Assembly: GCA_028691595.1 (NCBI GenBank)
Contig: JAQUZA010000106.1
Coordinates: forward strand, 1-9,348
Direction: 5' to 3'
DNA: 9,348 bases
Origin: Candidatus Rifleibacteriota bacterium
Lineage (GTDB): Bacteria; Muiribacteriota; Ozemobacteria; Ozemobacterales; Ozemobacteraceae
Shown piece by piece: positions 1 to 8,455 of this stretch. Numbering within the stretch: the first letter of the stretch is position 1; every line of letters begins with the position of its first letter. The notes under the pieces were generated by a model. The model was given only the letters and a program-made list of their open reading frames with translations, ran no database searches and had not been told where the DNA came from. The translations under genes were made by a program, and so were the position numbers.

Positions 1-1986
1 AAAAAGATGGTCCTGGTCGGTAATATATTTTTCGAAAATTGAGCCCCGGCATTTTTTTAGAAAATGATAAGCTCTTCGCCCAAGATTACCCTGCAGGGCG
101 TGAATTTTTTTAAATGGAAAAAAACTGAAATCAGAATTGCTGAGGTGCTCTGCGGCCATGAAAAGGTGCGATTGAGAAAAATTAAGAATGTCCAGTTCCC
201 GGGCAAGAAAATTGCGATAAATATTTTCGGAATCAGCGGCAAAAACAAGGTAACTGGCGATCATGCCACGCTTACTGAGAATGACTGTGTATTGATAATC
301 CTTGCCTGTTGTTCCTCTGGTTAGAAAATTTTCTCTTTCGTATGATAAAAAGAACGAATCCATGAGAAAATTATTGGGTAACCCCGACATGATCTTGTAG
401 TTGTTAGCCTGGCTGGCATCAAGACGTATTTCGGGCAGGGGTGACGATCTGGCAAATTCTTTGTTTATGCTGTAAACACCAGGTGCCGTAAGGTTCATGT
501 TAACCTTGACGTTCTGTCTTATGCGTTGATCGGCAACCAGCATTTCAGAACTGCCACCCGGAACAAAAACATACATGTAGTCAAGCGACAACTCGAGTTT
601 TTGCAGCCTTTCTCTAATTATGTCAAAGGCTTTTTGAGCATTCTGGCTGTTGCCGTCATTCAGCAGGTTCTGTAAATCCTTTTCTTTAAGCATCTCAGAC
701 AGGTGATAGCCGAAAATGTTCAGTAATCCGTCACTTTTTTCGTTGATTGAATTCAGGTGCTCGCTGTTTGCCTGACGAAGTTCGTTGAAGTCGATGTTAT
801 ACGACTCATCGATGAGTGACACGCCCGCAGAAACAAGCAAAAAAATGGGCAAAAGCCCGGCAAAGAAAAAAAGCAGCCTGAAAGCCAGCGCCAGGGGCAG
901 ACCTGCCCGGCCTGTCTGCCAGAAAACGATCAGATAAACAGACACCCAGAAGAAGCTGATTGCGACGGCAAAAGGCAGAAAGGGTGTGTCCTGAGTTTTT
1001 ACTGCATCAGGGCGCGGGGCAAAAACAACGGCATCATAGGGGAGATCTTCTGTGACGAAACCTCGTAGAAAAAGGTGATCATGACTTTCGTAGACCTTGT
1101 TGCCCTTGTCATCATTTTCACTCAGAAGTTTGTCGAGCTGGCTGTTCAGTTCTTTTAAATAGGACTCATCGGCATAAATATCTGCTGGAAAAATACGCTT
1201 GAGCCTGTCTTTAAAGTGCCTGGAAGGAAGAAAGGCCACAGCCAGGTGGCGACGGGTCTCTTCTAGAACCCTGTTTGCAACCATCTGAAGAACTGGTTCG
1301 GTTTTTTCGCTCATGGCGGCCGGAAACATCACAATAGTACCGGCCACCGGTTTCCCGTCAGCTAAAAATTGGCGCCAGAAAAAAAAGAACTTCTTTCCTT
1401 CAAAAGTGACCGGCGTTAATCTTCCTTCACGATGCTGACCCATCGAAAGGGGGGCAGAATTCAAACCCAGCACACCTTTGATGAATTTTTCTGCGTTGCT
1501 TATTTCAATCAGGCTGAGGTCTTTGTTATTGGCGAACTCGTATAGCCCGGCAAAAACTCTCTGCATGACTCTTAACCGGGTTGATGACAGACCTGGAGAT
1601 GTTTTGCATTCAATTTTGCCATCGACAATCTCAAAAAACCATGCTAAAGACTGATCTCCAAGTATGCTTTTATTGAAGTATTTCGCAAAAAACTGCGAAA
1701 AAGACGCTACGGTAATCACTGACCCGGGTAATTTTTCAAGATCTTTGGCAAGGCGGTTTCCTGCTTCAGTTACCAGATCAGAGAAGGTGTGGCCGGATCT
1801 TACCGCAGCAAGAATTATTTCGGCTTTTTCCTGCCACAGGCGTGACTTTTTGGCTGCATCTGCCCTTTGCCGCGCGTCTGAAAACTGCAGGCCAGCATAA
1901 ACCAGCCCCAGAGTGAGCACCACCGGGAAAATCAGGCCAAACAGGCCTCTGAAATAACTTTCGTATCGGGCAAGTCTATTTTTCAC
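1..1986 (-). CDS. Large membrane-anchored sensor-like protein, 3' part missing
   Basis: An open frame with no stop runs for 662 codons from a GTG at 1986 and leaves the window at its left edge, so the C-terminus is missing. An in-frame TAG at 2004-2002 limits the start, and GTG 1986 is the first plausible start after it. No clear ribosome binding site precedes it. A short basic N-terminus leads into a hydrophobic helix at about residues 14-33. A soluble, probably extracytoplasmic region follows at about 34-333. Two more helices lie at about 336-356 and 369-390, joined by a short loop containing QTGRAG. A second soluble region, starting with a helical stretch (about 393-460), continues to the edge. 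Two outside domains between helices are typical of bacterial membrane receptors such as histidine kinases, cyclases or SpoIIE-type phosphatases. The effector domain that would decide between them is not in the window. I recognise no specific family and see no catalytic motif in the visible part. It is divergent to dnaE. Confidence 0.85.
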   Translation of the reverse strand, partial: MKNRLARYESYFRGLFGLIFPVVLTLGLVYAGLQFSDARQRADAAKKSRLWQEKAEIILAAVRSGHTFSDLVTEAGNRLAKDLEKLPGSVITVASFSQFFAKYFNKSILGDQSLAWFFEIVDGKIECKTSPGLSSTRLRVMQRVFAGLYEFANNKDLSLIEISNAEKFIKGVLGLNSAPLSMGQHREGRLTPVTFEGKKFFFFWRQFLADGKPVAGTIVMFPAAMSEKTEPVLQMVANRVLEETRRHLAVAFLPSRHFKDRLKRIFPADIYADESYLKELNSQLDKLLSENDDKGNKVYESHDHLFLRGFVTEDLPYDAVVFAPRPDAVKTQDTPFLPFAVAISFFWVSVYLIVFWQTGRAGLPLALAFRLLFFFAGLLPIFLLVSAGVSLIDESYNIDFNELRQANSEHLNSINEKSDGLLNIFGYHLSEMLKEKDLQNLLNDGNSQNAQKAFDIIRERLQKLELSLDYMYVFVPGGSSEMLVADQRIRQNVKVNMNLTAPGVYSINKEFARSSPLPEIRLDASQANNYKIMSGLPNNFLMDSFFLSYERENFLTRGTTGKDYQYTVILSKRGMIASYLVFAADSENIYRNFLARELDILNFSQSHLFMAAEHLSNSDFSFFPFKKIHALQGNLGRRAYHFLKKCRGSIFEKYITDQDHLF

Positions 1987-2062
1987 AAGTACAACCAGCA
2001 GCTAGGATCAAAAAAATTATAACTGCAAAACCGACGAAGCGTATAAATTTTTCGCCAAGCAT
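1976..2062 (-). CDS. Possible 28-residue lipoprotein-like micro-ORF
   Basis: The frame begins at ATG 2062 and ends at TAG 1978-1976. It encodes a charged start (MLGEKFIR), a hydrophobic stretch of about 14 residues, and ILAAGC followed by TCEK and the stop. This resembles a signal-peptidase II lipobox with Cys24 as the lipidated residue; the -3 residue is Ala rather than the preferred Leu. The mature peptide would be only five residues (CTCEK). Its last codons overlap the GTG start of the large minus-strand gene in another frame, which would allow translational coupling. Against it, there is no obvious Shine-Dalgarno sequence, and a perfect TATAAT on the same strand lies inside it. It may be chance, a remnant of a longer lipoprotein, or a real tiny lipoprotein. 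Confidence 0.25.
   Translation of the reverse strand: MLGEKFIRFVGFAVIIFLILAAGCTCEK
2016..2021 (-). promoter_or_regulatory. Candidate -10 box for the minus-strand gene
   Basis: A perfect TATAAT reads on the minus strand at 2021-2016. Transcription would begin near 2008-2010, giving a leader of a little over 20 bases to the GTG at 1986. No convincing -35 element is present at 16-18 bp spacing, so this rests on the hexamer and its position in an AT-rich stretch where such a hexamer could occur by chance. Confidence 0.3.
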
Positions 2063-2149
2063 CGAACAGTATCAAGGAAGAGTAATTTTAGACCTTTATC
2101 GGTGTTCTGAAAGCTTTAAAAAAAAATACAGAAACGCCCTGATTTGAGA

Positions 2150-2155
2150 TATAAT
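2150..2155 (+). promoter_or_regulatory. Candidate -10 box of dnaE, giving an almost leaderless mRNA
   Basis: A perfect TATAAT lies nine bases before the dnaE ATG at 2165. The usual 6-7 base distance to the transcription start would place the 5' end at about 2161-2163, leaving a leader of only a few bases. No Shine-Dalgarno sequence precedes the ATG, which fits leaderless translation. The -35 position at 17 bp spacing (TACAGA, 2127-2132) is weak. A run of nine A (2118-2126) just upstream could act as an UP-like element. Confidence 0.4.
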
Positions 2156-2164
2156 TTAGCCGCA

Positions 2165-5100
2165 ATGTTTCATACCAATTTTGTTCATCTTCATGTACAC
2201 AGCCATTATAGTCTGCTCGATGGCGCTGCGCCGGTCAAGGCTATTGTTGACGCGGCCCGGCGTTTTCGTATGCCGGCTGTTGCCCTCACTGACCATGGTA
2301 ACATGTTTGGTGCCATCGAGCTTTATCAATACGCTATTAAAAAGGGTGTTAAGCCGATCATTGGTTTTGAAGCCTACCTGACAGCAGGCTCTCACACTGA
2401 TTCCAAACGTGAGCAACCCCTTTACCACCTGGTCCTTCTGGCCCGCAATATCGAAGGTTACCGAAACCTGGTCAAGCTTTCCACCATCGGTTTCACCAAA
2501 GGCTTTTATTATAAGCCGCGAATCGATTTTGAGCTGCTCGAACAGCACAAAGAGGGTCTGATTGCCCTTGGTGCATGTCTGGCCGGCGAAGTTCCCCGTG
2601 AACTTCTCAAAGAAGACCGCGAGGCTGCAATGGCGGCGATCAGGCGTTATCAGCAGATTCTCGGCAAAGAAAACTTCTATGTTGAAATCCAGAACCACGG
2701 CCTTGAAGAGCAGGTAAAAATTCTCAGATCGCTTGTTGAAGTGGCAAGAGCCTGTGATTGCCCGATTGTGGCCACCAACGACAGTCATTACGTCAAACCA
2801 GAAGACTGGGAAGCCCAGGATGCCCTGTTGTGCCTGAGCACCAATGCCAAGATCGATGACATCAAGCGCATGCGCTTCGGCACCAGAGAATTTTATCTCA
2901 AATCGCCCCAGGAAATGACCGAGCTTTTTGCCGAGTGGCCCGATGCCATCTCGAATACCCTGCGGATTGCCGAGCGCTGCAACGTGCAGCTCTCCCTTGG
3001 CAAGTCCATTTTGCCCAAGTTTGAAATTCCTGAGGGCAAGACCTCAGAAAGCTATCTGACCGAGTTGTGCGTCAAAGAATACCCGAGGCGCTACGGCAGC
3101 GAAAATCCGGGTGAAGAAGTCGAAAAACGCCTTGATTATGAGCTTTCGGTTATTAAACGCATGGGTTTCTGTGATTACTTCCTCATCGTCTGGGATTTCA
3201 TCAGAGCCGCCCGCGAAATGGGAGTGCCGGTCGGCCCGGGCCGAGGTTCAGCAGCTGGCTCAATCGTTGCCTACCTTCTCGGTATAACCGATATTGACCC
3301 TCTCAAATACGGTCTGCTGTTCGAAAGATTTCTTAACCCTGAACGTATCAGCATGCCTGATATCGATGTCGACTTCAGTGATGATGGCCGTCAGAAAGTC
3401 ATTGATTACGTCAAAGAAAAATACGGTCGTGACCGTGTTTCGCAGATTATTACCTTTAACTTCATTCTCGCCAAAATGGCCATACGTGATATTGGCCGGG
3501 TCATGGGCATGGAACTGCCCGAAGTCGATCGCATTGCCAAGCTCGTGCCTGAAAAGCCGGGTATTCACCTGAAAGCCGTTTTGCACGATGTTCCTGAACT
3601 TAAAGAAATCGTCGAGCACGGCACCGAGCAGCAGAAAAAACTGCTTAAAATCGCCGGAACCGTTGACGGGCTTGTCAGGCACACCGGCGTTCATGCTTGC
3701 GGTATTGTTATATCGGCCATTGACCTTATGGATATTGTTCCGCTCTGCATCGACAAAGATAAAAACATCATGACGCAGTATGAGAAGAATGCCATCGAAA
3801 GCATTGGTCTTCTCAAAATGGACTTTCTCGGCCTCAAAACTTTAACCATTCTGCAGCGCGCCCTCGAAAACATCAAAGAGAGTCGGGGTGTCGATGTTGA
3901 CCTCGAGAAGGCTCCTATAGATGACCCCAAGGTTTATCAACTGTTGCAGCAGGCCCTCACCCTTGGAATATTTCAGCTTGAATCTGCGGGTATGCGCAAC
4001 CTTATTGCCCGTCTAAAACCTTCAGTTTTTGAAGATATAATCGCCTTACTGGCCATGTATCGACCAGGTCCTCTCAGCTCAGGAATGGTTGATGATTTTG
4101 TTGAACGCAAGCATGGTCGCAAAGATATGGCTTACCCACACCCTGATCTTGAGCCTGTTCTAAAAGACACATATGGTGTTTTTCTCTACCAGGAGCAGGT
4201 TATGCAGACGGCAAATGTTCTGGCCGGTTTTACTATGGCTCAAGCAGATGCTTTGCGCAAAGCAATGGGCAAAAAGATTGCTGAAGTCATGGAAAAGATG
4301 GGCAAGCTGTTCGTCAAAGGGGCCGTTGAACGCGGTGTTTCCCAGGAACTTGCTCAATCGATCTTCGATCTGATGGCGGGTTTCGCCGAATATGGTTTCA
4401 ATAAATCCCATTCCGCTGCTTACGCCGTTGTTACCTTCAGAACCGCATATCTCAAGGCCCATTATCCGGTAGAATTTATGGCTGCCGTTCTTTCTTCAGA
4501 AATTAACGACACAGATAAAATTGCCGAATACGTTGATGAATGCAGAACCCTTGGCATGGAGATTCTGCCCCCTGACATCAATATTTCTGTCGGCTTGTTC
4601 AAAGTTGACAAAGGAAATATTCGCTTCGGCTTGAATGCTATCAAGGGAGTAGGGCAGGGCGCTGTAGATTCTATCGTTGAGCAGCGCAGCAAAGATGGGC
4701 CTTTCAAGTCTATATCCGATCTTACCCGAAGAGTTGATACCAGGCAGGTTAATGCGAGGGTTATCGATGCTCTTATCAAGGCCGGTGCCCTGGATTCATT
4801 CGGATTCAAAAAAAGCCAGCTGCTTGAAATGGCTTCCGAGGCCCTGAAATCTGGGCAGACCGCGATGAAAGACCGTCTTTCCGGCCAGACAACTTTTTTT
4901 GATATTCTGGGTGCCGACGACAGCGGTATGGCAGACATCGAGATCAAGGCACCTGATATACCTGAACTCCCCGAAAAGGAGCTGCTGCTGGCCGAAAAAG
5001 AAGTTTTTGGCTTTTATCTGACAGGTGATCCCTTCAATGCCGTGGCACCACTTGGTCGGGTATTTTCTACCCATTCATTGCCAAGCCTTGCTGATGCCCA

Positions 5101-5674
5101 GGATGGCCAAAGCTGCCGCATTGCCGGTATTTTAACCGGTTGCAAAAAACACCTGACAAAAAAGGGCGATACAATGGCATTTCTTACAATTGAGGCCGAC
5201 AACGCCTCAGTTGATGTGACAATTTTTCCAAAATCCTATGAAGAATATCATCAACTGCTTAAAATTGACGAACCTCTGTTCATGATTGTGCAGACGCAGC
5301 TGGTTGACGGTACCATCAAGGTAAATGTCGAAAAAATACTGGTGCTAGATGATTTTAATGCCGAGGGCTTCTCAAAAATTGCGCTTGTTATACCACCCGC
5401 AACCGCTAATCGTGATAACTACCGGCAATTACTGGGTATTCTACAGAAAAATCCAGGGCAACTGCCGTTCAGTCTCAAAATTCATCTCCCTGAGGGCGGC
5501 AAGGTCGGTCTGAAGCCTCCTTCAAGGTTTAGAATCAGTTTGTCTCCAGGTTTGATCAAAAACTGGGAAAAAGTATGTGGCAAAAACACCATCAAAATTG
5601 AGTTTCCGCAGCTTGAAATGCTTACCCGCAAGAACTTCAGGCCGCGACGTAATTTCAGGGCCGCTGAAGGCTGA
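2165..5674 (+). CDS. dnaE: DNA polymerase III subunit alpha, DnaE type
   Basis: This is the catalytic subunit of the chromosomal replicase, which extends primers 5'->3' on both strands in the cytoplasm. With ATG 2165 as start it has 1169 residues, close to the usual DnaE length of about 1160; the next TTG upstream (2144) adds only seven unlikely residues. An N-terminal PHP domain (about 5-210) keeps its metal-binding residues: H10, H12, D19, H44, E69, and D206/H208 in NDSH, with C138 and H88 also in place. The polymerase core follows: GPGRGSAAGS at 357-366, PDIDVDF with catalytic D401 and D403, HTGVHACG near 506, a third catalytic Asp at D553 in MDFLG, and YRPGPL near 632. A helix-hairpin-helix lies around 820-837. 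QTTFF at 908-912 fits the internal beta-clamp-binding motif (QADMF in E. coli). An OB-fold covers about 982-1065, then a C-terminal domain ends in a basic tail. All key residues are present and the gene is intact. Confidence 0.98.
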   Translation: MFHTNFVHLHVHSHYSLLDGAAPVKAIVDAARRFRMPAVALTDHGNMFGAIELYQYAIKKGVKPIIGFEAYLTAGSHTDSKREQPLYHLVLLARNIEGYRNLVKLSTIGFTKGFYYKPRIDFELLEQHKEGLIALGACLAGEVPRELLKEDREAAMAAIRRYQQILGKENFYVEIQNHGLEEQVKILRSLVEVARACDCPIVATNDSHYVKPEDWEAQDALLCLSTNAKIDDIKRMRFGTREFYLKSPQEMTELFAEWPDAISNTLRIAERCNVQLSLGKSILPKFEIPEGKTSESYLTELCVKEYPRRYGSENPGEEVEKRLDYELSVIKRMGFCDYFLIVWDFIRAAREMGVPVGPGRGSAAGSIVAYLLGITDIDPLKYGLLFERFLNPERISMPDIDVDFSDDGRQKVIDYVKEKYGRDRVSQIITFNFILAKMAIRDIGRVMGMELPEVDRIAKLVPEKPGIHLKAVLHDVPELKEIVEHGTEQQKKLLKIAGTVDGLVRHTGVHACGIVISAIDLMDIVPLCIDKDKNIMTQYEKNAIESIGLLKMDFLGLKTLTILQRALENIKESRGVDVDLEKAPIDDPKVYQLLQQALTLGIFQLESAGMRNLIARLKPSVFEDIIALLAMYRPGPLSSGMVDDFVERKHGRKDMAYPHPDLEPVLKDTYGVFLYQEQVMQTANVLAGFTMAQADALRKAMGKKIAEVMEKMGKLFVKGAVERGVSQELAQSIFDLMAGFAEYGFNKSHSAAYAVVTFRTAYLKAHYPVEFMAAVLSSEINDTDKIAEYVDECRTLGMEILPPDINISVGLFKVDKGNIRFGLNAIKGVGQGAVDSIVEQRSKDGPFKSISDLTRRVDTRQVNARVIDALIKAGALDSFGFKKSQLLEMASEALKSGQTAMKDRLSGQTTFFDILGADDSGMADIEIKAPDIPELPEKELLLAEKEVFGFYLTGDPFNAVAPLGRVFSTHSLPSLADAQDGQSCRIAGILTGCKKHLTKKGDTMAFLTIEADNASVDVTIFPKSYEEYHQLLKIDEPLFMIVQTQLVDGTIKVNVEKILVLDDFNAEGFSKIALVIPPATANRDNYRQLLGILQKNPGQLPFSLKIHLPEGGKVGLKPPSRFRISLSPGLIKNWEKVCGKNTIKIEFPQLEMLTRKNFRPRRNFRAAEG

Positions 5675-5684
5675 CAAAAAACAT

Positions 5685-5690
5685 GAGGGG
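5685..5690 (+). promoter_or_regulatory. Ribosome binding site deciding the start of the outer-membrane protein gene
   Basis: GAGGGG lies just before ATG 5694; its GAGG part is five bases from the ATG. This is the clearest Shine-Dalgarno sequence in the window. It supports ATG 5694 over the in-frame ATG at 5577, which lies inside dnaE and would put 39 residues ahead of the signal peptide. Confidence 0.75.
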
Positions 5691-5693
5691 AAA

Positions 5694-8450
5694 ATGAAAA
5701 GAATAGATAAATATAAGTGTGTTAGAAATCTGGTTGCTTTTGCAATTGTTTGTTTTGTCATGATCTCTTCAGCCTGTCAGGCTGTTGAACTCGATGATGT
5801 CTATAAACAGCTGGGGGATTATCAGGTGATTGCCACAGGTGGCATCCGCCTCTATTTCCCCAAAAGCGCCGAAAGCTCCATTCCGAGAATTTTTTCCAGT
5901 TTTATCAAGGTTCGCGAGAATCTCCTTGAAAAATTTCCGGAACAACAGCGCTACGAAGCCACGGTAATTCTCAACGATCATGATGACCGCATCAGCAGCT
6001 CCGCAGATTCGGATTTTGACTGGATCAATCTCGGCATGTTTGAGGAAATTGGTGTTCTCTCAACCCGGGCCTATTCGCTTGAGAAACGCTTTGCAATGCG
6101 CCTGTCAAACATAATGATCTTAAGAACTCTAGCCGCTTCAAGTAATTCATGGCGGCGACAACTGGCAATGCTGGCAGTGCCGCAATGGTTCCTGGATGGC
6201 ATGGCTCTCAGTTACGCATTTCCTCTCGATTCGATTCATTACAGTCGTTTGCTCGACATGGCCAGAAGTAACCGGCTATATTCGCTCGATCAGCTGGCAA
6301 CCATTCTCAGTCAGCCAACTCTTGTTCGCGAAGAGATGACTTTTCAGGCGCACAGCATGTTTGAATACTGGGATCAAACCTTCAAAAAGGGTGCTGCTCT
6401 CGAGCTCATGAAAAGCATTTTTCGCAAGCCTGCCGGTTTTGCCAAATTGTTTCGAGCTCATTACGGTGTCAGCCTTAACGAAGCTTATCGGAGCTATAAA
6501 GAATATGTGTGCGAACGCTGCAGTGAGCTTAAAGAAAAAGCTTCGGCCCAGGAGTTTGAAGTTGAAGACCGCGATGCCGGTGGCAAATTCTTCCGATCAC
6601 TGCGCCAATTAAGCCCTGATGAGAAGATATGGGTGTCTTCAAGGCGCTACAGCACTGAAACTTACGATCTATTTTATCAAAAAGGTACAGCGAAGCCTCG
6701 AATTCTTCTAAAAAATGTCCATCCGTTGCTGATGGTCGATGAGCTTTCACGCGAAATCGTAATTGGCCGCTACTGGGTAAATTCTCAAAAGCAGCGCCGC
6801 CTTGGTTTGTGGCTGATTACCCCTGAAGGTAACGAAAAATGTCTCGTAAACGAGCCTGGAAGTTTTAAGCCCCTTGGGCGAAGATTTGGCAGAATTTTTT
6901 ATACATCGATTCGTGGTGGTATCACCCGCGTTATGTCAGTTGACCCTGAATTCAAGAATTCTACTCAGGTCGAATTTGATTTTGGCCCCGATGTTCACCC
7001 TCTTGATATCGCCCTGAGCCCATCATGCCGTGAGCTGTACTATACATTCGAAACCCCCGATTTTAGAAAGCGGCTTGCCGTAATTTCGATTGTCAGAGAT
7101 GACGAAGAGAAGAAACCTCTCGAAATACTTGCTTCTCGCGGCGATATCAGGTCACTTGTCTGCGCCGATGACCGTTTGTGGTTCGCGGCTGAAAAAGACT
7201 TTTATACAACCCAGCTTTTCTCCATAGACAGCGAAGAAAAGAAGCTCAAAAAACACACTCAACTCCCGGGCGGAGTCTGGGATATCAATCTCGCAAACGA
7301 CAAAGTCGAAGTGGTTACCCTTCACCACGGAGGCTTCTGGAAGACTTCTATCCCTGATGCTGCCGAGGCTCGTGAGACAATCGAGCTGGCAAGTTACGTG
7401 CCGATAATTACAGCGGCAGGCGAACCCGTTAAGAGCAGTCGCTACAAAAGCGAATACCATACCAGCTACTGGAAACCTCTTCTCAGCGAAGACGAAGATG
7501 GTGCGGTTTTTGGAATTTACAGCTATAGAACTGACCGGCTTGATAGAAGCAATATTGTCATTGCGCCGACTTACGGTTTTGCAAGCCAGAACTGGGGTTA
7601 TACCGGTTCGTATATGCAGCGTTTCGGTCTTTTTAAGCTGACCGCTTCAATTGTTGACCAGACCAGAGAAAGAACTTACCTCAGCAATGATTATTTTGAG
7701 CGAAGCCGGGCGAAAGTTCTAGATATCGAGTATCCATTGAACCTGTCAACCACCTTATCATTTGGAATGGATCTCACCAAGCGTCTCATTGCCGAGATTC
7801 CAACGAACAGTGTCGGGCCCTTTCCAACGGTCGGTCGCGACCACTCGTTCTACGGCACCATTCATCACCGCGCTATTCGCACTGAACCCTACTGGAAGGT
7901 GTTTCCACGTAAGGGTAGGGAGGTTACCGCCAAATACAAACGCGGTAACGAAGTGCTCGATGGCGAAATGAATTACGACAGCATGTCGCTGCGCTGGGAA
8001 GAACATATTCCCATTAAAAACATGGTTCTGACCGCCCGAACCCTGATTGCAGAAGACGACAAAGAAAACAATGTCAGAAGACCTGACGATCTCAGCCTTG
8101 GCGGCACAGATTTTATGCGTGGTTTTGACTCGTCTTTTAAAGATGGTGATCGTCTGCGGGCTTTGGGTCTGCATCTCGGCAAACCCGTTAATTTCAGGTT
8201 TCCGAAATTTATGAACTGGGTTTATAACGAATTCATGGTTCTTGAGCTGTTCTGGGAAACCGGCGATGTAGTCAACAACGGGCGCTTTCAGTGGTATGCC
8301 GATCGAGGTATTGAAATTCGCAGTCAGATTTTGTTTTTGAAGAGAGTGCCAATGATTATCAGGGTTGGTTTTGCCGCCCAGAATGGCTCAAATGAAACAA
8401 ATACCTACTTTGCTGTTGACCTTTCCGACCTTTCTGAGGTATTTCAGTAA
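5694..8450 (+). CDS. Exported three-part protein: inactive gluzincin-like domain, beta-propeller, Omp85-like barrel
   Basis: The protein has 918 residues and starts 19 bp after dnaE. An N-terminal signal peptide has a basic start, a hydrophobic core at about 12-26 and likely cleavage after A30 (ACQA/VE). Residues about 40-277 resemble the peptidase MA (gluzincin) fold: VPQWFLDGMA at 162-171 matches the usual PxWxxEG segment, and a helical region ending in a YGVSLNEAYRSYKEY-like tail follows. The HExxH helix expected 20-30 residues upstream has no histidines, and the glutamate ligand is Asp168, so zinc catalysis looks lost. Residues about 297-555 are strand-rich repeats like a TolB/WD40-type propeller. 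From about 585 to the end are alternating strands; LGGTDFMRGFD (802-812) matches the conserved (L)RG(F/Y) motif of Omp85/D15 barrels, here R809-G810-F811. No POTRA domain is visible. It probably sits in the outer membrane with the other domains in the periplasm. Its substrate or partner is unknown. The fold calls come from motif reading, not a search. Confidence 0.75.
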   Translation: MKRIDKYKCVRNLVAFAIVCFVMISSACQAVELDDVYKQLGDYQVIATGGIRLYFPKSAESSIPRIFSSFIKVRENLLEKFPEQQRYEATVILNDHDDRISSSADSDFDWINLGMFEEIGVLSTRAYSLEKRFAMRLSNIMILRTLAASSNSWRRQLAMLAVPQWFLDGMALSYAFPLDSIHYSRLLDMARSNRLYSLDQLATILSQPTLVREEMTFQAHSMFEYWDQTFKKGAALELMKSIFRKPAGFAKLFRAHYGVSLNEAYRSYKEYVCERCSELKEKASAQEFEVEDRDAGGKFFRSLRQLSPDEKIWVSSRRYSTETYDLFYQKGTAKPRILLKNVHPLLMVDELSREIVIGRYWVNSQKQRRLGLWLITPEGNEKCLVNEPGSFKPLGRRFGRIFYTSIRGGITRVMSVDPEFKNSTQVEFDFGPDVHPLDIALSPSCRELYYTFETPDFRKRLAVISIVRDDEEKKPLEILASRGDIRSLVCADDRLWFAAEKDFYTTQLFSIDSEEKKLKKHTQLPGGVWDINLANDKVEVVTLHHGGFWKTSIPDAAEARETIELASYVPIITAAGEPVKSSRYKSEYHTSYWKPLLSEDEDGAVFGIYSYRTDRLDRSNIVIAPTYGFASQNWGYTGSYMQRFGLFKLTASIVDQTRERTYLSNDYFERSRAKVLDIEYPLNLSTTLSFGMDLTKRLIAEIPTNSVGPFPTVGRDHSFYGTIHHRAIRTEPYWKVFPRKGREVTAKYKRGNEVLDGEMNYDSMSLRWEEHIPIKNMVLTARTLIAEDDKENNVRRPDDLSLGGTDFMRGFDSSFKDGDRLRALGLHLGKPVNFRFPKFMNWVYNEFMVLELFWETGDVVNNGRFQWYADRGIEIRSQILFLKRVPMIIRVGFAAQNGSNETNTYFAVDLSDLSEVFQ

Positions 8451-8455
8451 GGGTA

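Noticed and set aside
64..324. 86-codon plus-strand ORF
   Set aside because: It lies antisense inside the long continuous minus-strand frame and has no protein features; it is a shadow.
2144..2164. TTG start for dnaE seven codons upstream of ATG 2165
   Set aside because: It has no ribosome binding site, overlaps the likely -10 box, and adds residues outside the DnaE family start, whose PHP domain begins right after ATG 2165.
2156..2788. 210-codon minus-strand ORF
   Set aside because: It is antisense to the highly conserved PHP domain of dnaE and shows no recognisable protein features.
5577..5693. ATG 5577 as start of the outer-membrane protein gene
   Set aside because: It would place 39 residues before a clear signal peptide and overlap dnaE; ATG 5694 has a strong Shine-Dalgarno sequence.
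5766..5783. Lipobox (ISSAC) in the outer-membrane protein signal peptide
   Set aside because: The -3 residue is Ser and a signal peptidase I site (ACQA/VE) follows at once; lipidation is also not expected for a barrel protein, though it cannot be excluded.
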